A stretch of DNA of 44,658 nucleotides from Lachnospiraceae bacterium (GTDB taxonomy: Bacteria; Bacillota; Clostridia; Lachnospirales; Lachnospiraceae), in NCBI GenBank assembly GCA_024691125.1, contig JAILNV010000097.1, positions 1-44,658 of the forward strand. The letters are read 5' to 3'. Made by a program: the position numbers and the translations under genes. Numbering within the stretch: position 1 is the stretch's first letter; the number at the start of each line of letters is the position of its first letter. The notes under the pieces are model-generated. The model did not search any database. It was not told where the DNA came from and was given only the letters and a program-made list of their open reading frames with translations. Below are positions 16,890 to 23,763 of the stretch, piece after piece.

Positions 16890-17576
16890 TCATTTATCAG
16901 CAGGACTAAGAGAAATATAATATCCTTCCCCTGTATTCCCGATAACCGGCTTAGCATGTATCTGCCTTAATTTATTCCTAAGATATGCGACGTACAGCTC
17001 TATGGTTGAATCTTCTTCCTCCCGGGTATTATCCCCGGCATTAAGAATGGAAAGAAGCTCTCCTTTTTCAGGCGGGCGTCCGTTATTTTTTATGAGCAGC
17101 GTTAGCATTCCCGCTTCTTTGGGACTAAGCCTTAAGCTTCCTGATTCAGTTTTTATCTCACCCGATTCACAATCAAGGAACAGATTTCCATACTCCATAT
17201 TCCGTACTTTATACTCTGTTTTTCTCCTTGCAATGGCATTTAGCCTTGCAACCAGCTCTTCCATGGCAAACGGCTTGGCAAGATAATCGTCTGCCCCTTC
17301 CTTGAAGCCCTCTACTCTGTCCTCTACTTCAGTCTTCGCCGTGAGAAGAATAACAGGGGTATATATTCCGTTTGAACGCATGCTGGATAATACTTTTATT
17401 CCGTCAAGACGCGGCATCATGATATCAAGGACCACAATGTCATAGCTCTCATTTTTAAGATTCTTTAGTGCCTCTTCTCCGTCGTATACCGGTCTGACTT
17501 CAAAACCTTCCATTTTAAGAATTTCCGTAACTGCCATAGACAGCTGTTTTTCATCCTCAGCATACAGAATCTTCAT
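16890..17576 (-). CDS. OmpR/PhoB-family response regulator
   Basis: A 228-residue regulator. The receiver domain (1-115) has the acidic pocket EDE, phospho-acceptor Asp51 in VVLDIMMPRLDG, the conserved Thr in LLTAK and Lys in YLAKPF. A winged-helix DNA-binding domain follows (about 128-225, with LRLSPKEAGMLTLLIKNNG and TIELYVAYLRNKLR). It lies 13 bp after the small alarmone synthetase gene and is followed by its sensor kinase. The target genes are not known. Confidence 0.94.
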   Translation of the reverse strand: MKILYAEDEKQLSMAVTEILKMEGFEVRPVYDGEEALKNLKNESYDIVVLDIMMPRLDGIKVLSSMRSNGIYTPVILLTAKTEVEDRVEGFKEGADDYLAKPFAMEELVARLNAIARRKTEYKVRNMEYGNLFLDCESGEIKTESGSLRLSPKEAGMLTLLIKNNGRPPEKGELLSILNAGDNTREEEDSTIELYVAYLRNKLRQIHAKPVIGNTGEGYYISLSPADK

Positions 17577-17589
17577 TCTTATATTCTCC

Positions 17590-18219
17590 TTACTTCATCA
17601 ATACATCTCTGATAGTCTGCATGGTAAGATCCGTTGATGCCATCTCATCAGCGCATCTTTTAAGCTCATCAGCTATTAAAGTTGTATTCTTTACGTCTTT
17701 TTTATATCTGATCTGATGCTCAAGCGCAGCCCAACAGTCCATCGCTATTGTCCTTAACTGGATCTCTATGTTTAAAGAATCAGGAAAGTCTTTGGATTTT
17801 GTGAAATCATCTTCTCTGCATACGGGAACCTTCAATATTACGTGATACGATCTGTATCCATTCTCCTTTGGTCGTGCAATATAATCCTTCTCCTTAACTA
17901 TTTCCCATGCTTCATGTTCTCTTAGCTTTGAAAGGATTAAATATATATCTCCTACAAAATGAGTTACTACCCGTATACCGATAACATCAGACAGCTTTAT
18001 AATACCGGTAAGCACATCATCGGCAAATCCCTTTTGCCTGAGCTTATCCCTGACACTTTCCGGACTTTTTATCCTGCTTATTATATGTTCGTATGGTGAA
18101 CGTTCAGGATCTTCTGTAAGTTCGTCAAGAATATCATTAAGTTCTTTTAATATCTCCTGTTCTGTATATGTAAGAATCTCCGTATATTCGCCGTAATATT
18201 CTGCTTCTTCTTTATTCAT
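17590..18219 (-). CDS. Small alarmone synthetase, RelA/SpoT-domain (RelQ/YjbM-like)
   Basis: A 209-residue single-domain (p)ppGpp synthetase without hydrolase or TGS/ACT domains, the usual size of small alarmone synthetases. Conserved positions include the opening helices with KSPESVRDKLRQKG, the metal/ATP motif SDVIGIRVV, the GTP-binding signature RPKENGYRSYH, and the final IEIQLRTIAMDCWAALEHQIRYKK. It makes ppGpp/pppGpp from ATP and GDP/GTP (family knowledge). It is the first gene of an apparent operon with an OmpR-type regulator and sensor kinase, hinting that envelope signals and alarmone synthesis are co-controlled. AGAGGA precedes the ATG. Confidence 0.9.
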   Translation of the reverse strand: MNKEEAEYYGEYTEILTYTEQEILKELNDILDELTEDPERSPYEHIISRIKSPESVRDKLRQKGFADDVLTGIIKLSDVIGIRVVTHFVGDIYLILSKLREHEAWEIVKEKDYIARPKENGYRSYHVILKVPVCREDDFTKSKDFPDSLNIEIQLRTIAMDCWAALEHQIRYKKDVKNTTLIADELKRCADEMASTDLTMQTIRDVLMK

Positions 18220-18341
18220 TTCCTCTGTTATTTATATTCCTCCGTATACTGTTGAGAACAAAATCATTTATTTCGTTTTCTATAGAAATTTTAAATCTCT
18301 TCTTTGCAAAGCTTTTATATCTGATCTGAAGCTGCCGTATC

Positions 18342-18371
18342 TTGACATATCCGTTTTCCGGATAGTATAAT
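18342..18371 (+). promoter_or_regulatory. Consensus promoter for the SRP RNA
   Basis: TTGACA (18342-18347), 18-bp spacer, TATAAT (18366-18371); the RNA would start near 18377. Both boxes are perfect consensus, as expected for an abundant stable RNA. Confidence 0.85.
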
Positions 18372-18376
18372 TAGAC

Positions 18377-18644
18377 GTCTGTGCAGCCGGGGAATTAGCG
18401 GCTCCTTGTACCTGAAATCCGCTATAGCAGGGGTGATGCACTGTTAAGGGTATCTATTGTGTGTAGCTGCCCTCTGTAAGTGGCGTTGATATCCGGGTCT
18501 TGCGCGGCGGGAATCCATGAACCGTGTCAGGTCAGGAATGGAGCAGCACTAAGTGGAAGCTCCCGGGTGCCGCAAGGTAGCCTGGGTTGAGTTTACTGCA
18601 GAGGTAACGTGCATGTGGTAATATTCGAGACAGTGCGCACAGAC
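18377..18644 (+). ncRNA. ffs: Signal recognition particle RNA, large Alu-containing type
   Basis: About 268 nt, beginning GTCTGTGC and ending GCACAGAC, which pair to close the long helix. The 5' part resembles the Alu domain of Bacillus/Clostridium SRP RNA. The S-domain hallmark is at about 18528-18560 (GTCAGGTCAGGAATGGAG then CAGCACTAAG), where Ffh binds. Compared with the usual CAGGTCCGGAAGGAAGCAGC, the GGAA tetraloop is closed by an A-T pair. The RNA scaffolds Ffh for cotranslational membrane targeting. tadA is nearby as in many Firmicutes, but dnaX is not adjacent. Confidence 0.9.
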
Positions 18645-18662
18645 TTCTTAATTTACTACAGT

Positions 18663-18682
18663 TAAACATATTTTTATGTTTA
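18663..18682 (+). terminator. Possible terminator of the SRP RNA
   Basis: An AT-rich 7-bp hairpin (TAAACAT/ATGTTTA) follows the SRP RNA 3' end and is succeeded by T-rich sequence. It is weak in GC content, so this is tentative; it also overlaps the region just beyond the convergent nudC gene. Confidence 0.35.
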
Positions 18683-18707
18683 TTCTGTGTTTTCATTTCT
18701 GGATCTT

Positions 18708-19640
18708 TTACAGCTTTCCTTCCTTAAATTTAAGGATCATCTCACTTCCGACACTTAATCTGTTTCTGTATTCCGGAATTTCATCCCTGCTGTACCATTT
18801 TGCCTCACTTATTTCATCCTCCTGGCGAACTACATTGTCATCACCGTCAACTTCAGCAACATAGCCCACCATATGAGCACCTGATATTCCCCATGGCTGA
18901 TCCTTATAAATCCTTAAGTTTTTTACATGAAGTCCTACCTCTTCCAAAACCTCTCTGTGTACGGCATGCTCGAATGATTCCCCCACTTCAACATAACCTG
19001 ACACAAGTTCAAGTCTTACGTTTTTCGGTCTTCTCAGATTCCTTACAAGTAATATCTTATCCTTATCCTTATTCGTAACTGCCACTATAACTGCAGGCGC
19101 CACCTGTGGATAGGCAGTATATCCGCATTCTGTACACACGAAAGCTCTTTCCGTTTCCGAAGGCTTCGTCGGTGCTCCGCAGCATCCACAATATCTTACT
19201 GTTTCCTTCCAGTTTCTTATATGGAATCCGGTTGCTCCGGCGAAAACCATAGAAACCGGATTAAGCTCCCTGAATCTGTGTATGCTCATATAAATATACT
19301 TACCCTTATACAGATCCTTCGGTAAGGGTACCTCATCTGTTGTTTTAACAAAAGAAACCACATTATTCATACGCTCCGGAAGCTCAATCTGATAATATCC
19401 TGTGTTATCTATCATAAAAAGAAAGTAACATCCATCCATAAGTTCGGATATCTCCATCTCAGACATCTCTTCGTTTGCAAACCCTCTTATATCTTTAATT
19501 GTCGGCAGACAGTAATTACCGTCTTTATAAGCAGTGAATATTCCTGCTTTCCCACTGTATATAAGTGCTATATCCTCATCTCCCGCCGGTCTCTTCCTAT
19601 ATTCAGGATCATATCTGTGCGGTTCTATTTCATGTATCAT
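18708..19640 (-). CDS. nudC: NAD+ diphosphatase (Nudix, NudC type)
   Basis: A 310-residue Nudix hydrolase. An N-terminal domain (1-150) is followed by a four-cysteine zinc ribbon (CGCCG then CTECG, about residues 155-180). The catalytic domain has a perfect Nudix box from Gly215 (GYVEVGE, then REVLEEVGL). The family-specific SQPWPFP stretch appears as DQPWGISGAH, a partial match, so the preferred substrate may differ. NudC hydrolyses NAD(H) to NMN(H) and AMP and can remove NAD caps from RNA (family knowledge). GGAGG precedes the ATG. It follows tadA by 17 bp and is likely cotranscribed. Confidence 0.88.
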   Translation of the reverse strand: MIHEIEPHRYDPEYRKRPAGDEDIALIYSGKAGIFTAYKDGNYCLPTIKDIRGFANEEMSEMEISELMDGCYFLFMIDNTGYYQIELPERMNNVVSFVKTTDEVPLPKDLYKGKYIYMSIHRFRELNPVSMVFAGATGFHIRNWKETVRYCGCCGAPTKPSETERAFVCTECGYTAYPQVAPAVIVAVTNKDKDKILLVRNLRRPKNVRLELVSGYVEVGESFEHAVHREVLEEVGLHVKNLRIYKDQPWGISGAHMVGYVAEVDGDDNVVRQEDEISEAKWYSRDEIPEYRNRLSVGSEMILKFKEGKL

Positions 19641-19657
19641 ATTTAATCCTCCCTCTT

Positions 19658-20170
19658 CTATAACATCTGGTTTTCTACAGTTTCATCCTTTCCCAGCTCT
19701 TTCTCTATCCTCAGACGTTTCCTGAGATCTGTAAAGAAATTAGTCAGAAACTCTGAGCATTCTTCCTCAAGAACGCCTGTTGTTATTTCTACTTTGTGGT
19801 TAAATTCATCCATTTGAAGCAGATTCAGTATTGAACCAGCACATCCTGATTTAGGACTCATGGCTGCTATCACCACTCTGTCCATACGTGCCTGTACTAT
19901 GGCGCCCGCACACATCTGGCATGGTTCCAGCGTTACATACATGGTACATCCTTCAAGACGCCAGTCTCCAAGCTTCCTGCTTGCCTTCTTTATAGCCGTC
20001 AGTTCAGCGTGTGACAGAGTATTCTTATCTGTCTTTCTCCTGTTATAACCTCGTGCGATTATCTTATCCTCATATACGATCACACATCCTATCGGCACTT
20101 CGCCTATACCTGCTGCCTTTTTTGCCTGTGCCAATGCCTGTTTCATGTATTTCTCGTCTTTATTTAACAT
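19658..20170 (-). CDS. tadA: tRNA adenosine(34) deaminase
   Basis: Zinc-dependent deaminase converting A34 to inosine in tRNA-Arg(ACG). With ATG 20170 as start (AAAGGA six bases upstream; the in-frame TTG at 20176 is too close to that site) the protein has 170 residues. The zinc ligands are clear: His54 in HAE with catalytic Glu56, and Cys84/Cys87 in PCQMC. The C-terminal helix FLTNFFTDLRKRL is typical of TadA. It neighbours the SRP RNA, a common clostridial arrangement, and is followed by nudC. Confidence 0.93.
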   Translation of the reverse strand: MLNKDEKYMKQALAQAKKAAGIGEVPIGCVIVYEDKIIARGYNRRKTDKNTLSHAELTAIKKASRKLGDWRLEGCTMYVTLEPCQMCAGAIVQARMDRVVIAAMSPKSGCAGSILNLLQMDEFNHKVEITTGVLEEECSEFLTNFFTDLRKRLRIEKELGKDETVENQML

Positions 20171-20236
20171 ATTCAATCCTTTGTTTAAATGATTATAAAC
20201 AGTATAACTCTTTTTTTTTCAGTTTTTTATATAGAT

Positions 20237-20265
20237 ATTATATGGTGTGAATTTATATTTTGAAA
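20237..20265 (-). promoter_or_regulatory. Probable promoter for tadA-nudC
   Basis: Minus-strand TATAAT (20237-20242), with TTTCAA (20260-20265) 17 bp upstream as a weak -35. It lies 67 bp upstream of tadA and is divergent from the nrdG2-like promoter. Confidence 0.5.
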
Positions 20266-20304
20266 GTGTTTCTATATCCATAACTACAATATATTGTATC
20301 TTTC

Positions 20305-20333
20305 TTGATTTACTTGTACATATGATGTATACT
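20305..20333 (+). promoter_or_regulatory. Promoter for the NrdG2-like gene
   Basis: TTGATT (20305-20310), 17-bp spacer, TATACT (20328-20333). This leaves a 5' leader of about 110 nt before the ATG at 20452. The leader has no recognised riboswitch but is long enough for regulation. Confidence 0.6.
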
Positions 20334-20451
20334 TTTCGAACATACAGGCATTAAACCAAGATCAATACGTTGAACGGAACAGTTACAAATACAGATACAC
20401 AGGATTAAATACATTTATATATCTGTACAGAAATAGTATAAGGAGCATAAC

Positions 20452-21177
20452 ATGCAGATTTACGGATTAATGAAAACAACCCTTCTTGACTATCCGGGAA
20501 AGGTAGCCTCCACCATTTTCCTGGGCGGATGTAACTTCAGATGTCCATTCTGCCATAATATGGATCTGGTCACCGGACTCGATAATATTGAACCTGTCCC
20601 AACAGAAGATGTGATGAAGCATCTAAAATCAAGATCTGGAGTTATTGATGGAGTATGCATAACCGGAGGTGAACCAACATTACAACCCGAATTGAATAGA
20701 CTGATTCGGTCAATCAAGGATCTGGGGTTGCTGGTCAAGCTCGACACAAATGGTTCAAATGCAGCTGTTTTGAAAAATTTACTGAGTGAAAACCTTGTAG
20801 ATTATATCGCGATTGACATTAAATCGTCATTTAGCTCATATGATAAGGTATGTGGTTTACTTTCCACGAAATACGGAAACGACGCACTAAATGATGTTAT
20901 AACAAATGTCAGCAAGTCTATTTCCTTACTGATTGATCAAAAAGCCATACCTTACGAGTTCCGTACAACCGTCATACGGGAATACCATGATGATAAAGAA
21001 ATGGAGCTTATAGGCGATATGCTTACAGGCGCCCGTGCTTACTACCTCCAGAACTATGTGTGTTCAGATTTCGTTCCTGATAAGACACTTCACGGATACA
21101 CAAAAGAAGAACTTCTATCATTTGCAGATAAGCTTTCGCATAAGATAAAAAAGGTCGGTATAAGAGGTATAGATTAA
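20452..21177 (+). CDS. Radical SAM activating protein, NrdG2 type
   Basis: A 241-residue radical SAM enzyme. The [4Fe-4S]-binding Cys27-x3-Cys31-x2-Cys34 (GGCNFRCPFCHN) is preceded by KTTLLDYPGKVASTIFLGG, characteristic of the 'anaerobic ribonucleotide reductase activase 2' group. GGEPTLQ and the KLDTNGSN strand support an AdoMet radical barrel. Such proteins would generate a glycyl radical in class III ribonucleotide reductase or a related enzyme, but no nrdD or other glycyl radical enzyme gene is in the window. AAGGAG precedes the ATG. It stands alone on the plus strand between tadA and the convergent CdaR-like gene. Confidence 0.85.
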   Translation: MQIYGLMKTTLLDYPGKVASTIFLGGCNFRCPFCHNMDLVTGLDNIEPVPTEDVMKHLKSRSGVIDGVCITGGEPTLQPELNRLIRSIKDLGLLVKLDTNGSNAAVLKNLLSENLVDYIAIDIKSSFSSYDKVCGLLSTKYGNDALNDVITNVSKSISLLIDQKAIPYEFRTTVIREYHDDKEMELIGDMLTGARAYYLQNYVCSDFVPDKTLHGYTKEELLSFADKLSHKIKKVGIRGID

Positions 21178-21208
21178 ATAAACTTATATCGTTAATTCAT
21201 GTTTTAAC

Positions 21209-22291
21209 CTATTTGACCTTCTCCATGTACCTTATGTAATTTACCACCATTAATGCCAATTTGAAAGTCAATGCATCATCAAAGACTCTTACATCAAGTC
21301 CGGTAGCCTTTTGCAATTTTTCAATCCTATAAACAAGGGTATTCCTGTGGATAAATAATTGTCTTGATGTTTCCGAAACATTAAGGCTGTTATCAAAAAA
21401 TTTATTGACTGTCTGAAGGATTTCCTCATCCACTTCTTCAGGTATATCATCTCCAAATATCTCACTAACAAACATCTTACACAGATTTATCGGAAGCTGA
21501 TAAATGAGTCTTCCAATACCAAGTGTTATGTATGAAATTATCTTTTTTTGTTCATAGAATATCTTACCTACATCGAGTGCCATCATTGCTTCTTTATATG
21601 ATTTCGACAATCCTTTTATCTCATTTGCAATTGACCCAAACGCTACTCTTACATTTGCCATGGCCTCTGTGTTAAGCATATCTACGAGCATACTTGCAGT
21701 GTTGTTTAACTGTTCATATCCTTCCCCGTCTTTAAGAACCTTAACCACAATAATATTCTTTTCATTAACCGATGTAACAAAATCACCCTTCTGAGTATTG
21801 AACAGCTCTTTAACCATTTCACTTATACTTAAATCATATGCCTCATCTGTTTCTATAACAAATACACATCTTTGTTTTACAATATCAATTCGTAGTTTTT
21901 GTGCCCTGTTATATATATCTACAAGCAATAGATTATCAAGAAGAAGATTCTGATAGAAGCTGTTACGGTCTACTTTTTCCTTATATGCCGTTACAAGGCT
22001 CTGTAGCTGTGAGACAACGAGTTTTCCTACTAGAAAGGTATCACCCCCTCCTATGGCTGTCAGAACATAACCAACCTGTCTCTCTTCATATACCTTAAAA
22101 AGAAATGCCCCGTCCACCTCCTGGGTATCTGCCTCCGACTGCATAAAGCTCAATATGACCTTCTTATCCGGTACAATGCAATTCTCTGTCTTTGCTATAT
22201 TATTTCCAATAGAATCAGATACCATAAACTCTACCTTGCTTATTTCACTCGCTTCTTTTATGCTGTTATATATTATCTGGTTTGATATCAA
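21209..22291 (-). CDS. CdaR/PucR-type transcriptional regulator
   Basis: A regulator of about 360 residues. An N-terminal sugar-diacid-recognition-like sensing part (1-130, MISNQIIYNSIKEASE start) is followed by a GGDEF-related middle region (about 130-250). The C-terminal HTH_30 domain is NVSETSRQLFIHRNTLVYRIEKL (near residues 313-335), typical of the CdaR/PucR family. The frame opens at GTG 22300, but TTG at 22291 has GAGGAAGG at proper spacing and gives the usual family N-terminus. The gene is downstream of the MsmX/UgpC-like ATPase, separated by a terminator. It may sense a carbon-source signal and control sugar uptake (inference). Confidence 0.82.
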   Translation of the reverse strand: MISNQIIYNSIKEASEISKVEFMVSDSIGNNIAKTENCIVPDKKVILSFMQSEADTQEVDGAFLFKVYEERQVGYVLTAIGGGDTFLVGKLVVSQLQSLVTAYKEKVDRNSFYQNLLLDNLLLVDIYNRAQKLRIDIVKQRCVFVIETDEAYDLSISEMVKELFNTQKGDFVTSVNEKNIIVVKVLKDGEGYEQLNNTASMLVDMLNTEAMANVRVAFGSIANEIKGLSKSYKEAMMALDVGKIFYEQKKIISYITLGIGRLIYQLPINLCKMFVSEIFGDDIPEEVDEEILQTVNKFFDNSLNVSETSRQLFIHRNTLVYRIEKLQKATGLDVRVFDDALTFKLALMVVNYIRYMEKVK

Positions 22292-22402
22292 TTCTAACAC
22301 CTTCCTCTTTATTATGTTTCATTGTTTCTGCATTATCAGACTATCTAAAGTGTATCATGTAAGAACATTTCATTCAATCAGCTACATGTTTTCCGGGATA
22401 AT

Positions 22403-22432
22403 AAAACCCCCGGATAAATTTCCGGAGGTTTT
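22403..22432 (-). terminator. Rho-independent terminator after the ABC ATPase gene
   Basis: AAAACCTCCGGA and its near-complement form a 12-bp stem (one mismatch) with TTTTAT after it on the minus strand. It lies 51 bp past the ATPase stop and before the regulator gene. Confidence 0.8.
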
Positions 22433-22482
22433 AACTTCAAATACAGTTTAAATAATTTATAGATCCCTGTTTTACCCAAAGA

Positions 22483-23595
22483 CTAGTTTGTAATAGTTTT
22501 CTCTGTATCCTTATCAAATACATGAATCTTCTCAACATCAAGAGCGAACTTGATCGAATCACCCGGACGTGCTGTTGTACGAGGATCAACTCTTGCTGTG
22601 ATCGGGAACTCTTCAAGATCGAAGTACAGATATACTTCAGCACCCAGAAGCTCATAAACCTTAACTGTAGACTCAAATACACTGTTAGGAGATGTCTCGA
22701 TGAACATCTGTGAATCATATACATCCTCAGGACGAATACCGAAGGTTACTGTCTTTCCAGCATAACCGCCTTCAATAAGCTTCTTTGACTTTGCGGGAGG
22801 AAGAGGTATTGACTTTCCTGCTACCTTAAGGCATGCAACATCACCCTTAACTTCTACCTCTGCATCAAGGAAGTTCATCTGCGGCGATCCCATGAAACCT
22901 GCTACAAAGAGGTTACCGGGCTTGTCATAAAGATTCTGAGGTGTATCAACCTGCTGTACAACACCATCCTTCATAACAACGATCCTGGTACCAAGTGTCA
23001 TAGCTTCTGTCTGATCATGTGTAACGTAGATAATAGTGGTACCGAGTCTCTGATGAAGCTTTGCTATCTCTATACGCATCTGGACACGGAGCTTAGCATC
23101 AAGGTTTGAAAGAGGCTCATCCATAAGGAATACTTTAGGATTACGAACGATTGCACGACCCATAGCAACACGCTGTCTCTGACCACCTGAAAGAGCCTTG
23201 GGTTTACGCTCAAGAAGTGCTGTAAGATCAAGGATCTTAGCTGCTTCCTTTACCATCTTATCTATTTCTTCCTTGGGAACTTTCCTAAGCTTAAGACCGA
23301 ATGCCATGTTATCATACACGGTCATATGAGGATACAGAGCGTAGTTCTGGAAAACCATCGCTATATCTCTATCCTTAGGCTCTACATCATTTACTACCTT
23401 ATCGCCTATCTTAAGCTCGCCTGATGAAATCTCCTCAAGACCTGCTATCATACGAAGTGTTGTTGACTTACCACAGCCTGAAGGGCCTACGAAAATTATG
23501 AATTCCTGATCTTCGATCTCAAGATTGAAATCTTTAACTGCCTGGAATCCATTGGGATAAACTTTACAGATGTTCTTTAAAGACAAACTTGCCAT
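22483..23595 (-). CDS. Sugar ABC transporter ATP-binding protein, MsmX/UgpC type
   Basis: A 370-residue CUT1-family ATPase. Walker A is GPSGCGKST (residues 37-45). The Q-loop region is MVFQNYALYPH, the signature LSGGQRQRV, Walker B VFLMDEP, and the switch His lies in YVTHDQTEAM. A C-terminal regulatory TOBE-like domain (about 240-370) carries FGIRPEDVY. It stands as a single gene with its own promoter and terminator. MsmX-type ATPases energise several sugar importers that lack their own, so it probably serves the importer at 6423-9894 (inference from family behaviour). TAGGAGGA precedes the ATG. Confidence 0.93.
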   Translation of the reverse strand: MASLSLKNICKVYPNGFQAVKDFNLEIEDQEFIIFVGPSGCGKSTTLRMIAGLEEISSGELKIGDKVVNDVEPKDRDIAMVFQNYALYPHMTVYDNMAFGLKLRKVPKEEIDKMVKEAAKILDLTALLERKPKALSGGQRQRVAMGRAIVRNPKVFLMDEPLSNLDAKLRVQMRIEIAKLHQRLGTTIIYVTHDQTEAMTLGTRIVVMKDGVVQQVDTPQNLYDKPGNLFVAGFMGSPQMNFLDAEVEVKGDVACLKVAGKSIPLPPAKSKKLIEGGYAGKTVTFGIRPEDVYDSQMFIETSPNSVFESTVKVYELLGAEVYLYFDLEEFPITARVDPRTTARPGDSIKFALDVEKIHVFDKDTEKTITN

Positions 23596-23686
23596 TTTTC
23601 CTGCTTCCTCCTAAATATTTGTATTATTATTCTTCGCCTTAAGGAAGTATACCTGCATTCACAGGGCTCCCTTTCCATCCAAAAGA

Positions 23687-23695
23687 AGTATAACA
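23687..23695 (-). promoter_or_regulatory. Extended -10 promoter for the ABC ATPase gene
   Basis: Minus-strand TGTTATACT (TGn plus TATACT, 23687-23695), about 92 bp upstream of the ATPase ATG. No good -35 at 17 bp, consistent with an extended -10 promoter. Confidence 0.45.
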
Positions 23696-23763
23696 AATAT
23701 GTACGATACGGAAAATGCAAGTATTGCCCAAATATTTATTTATTATATGTACATATTGTCCAA

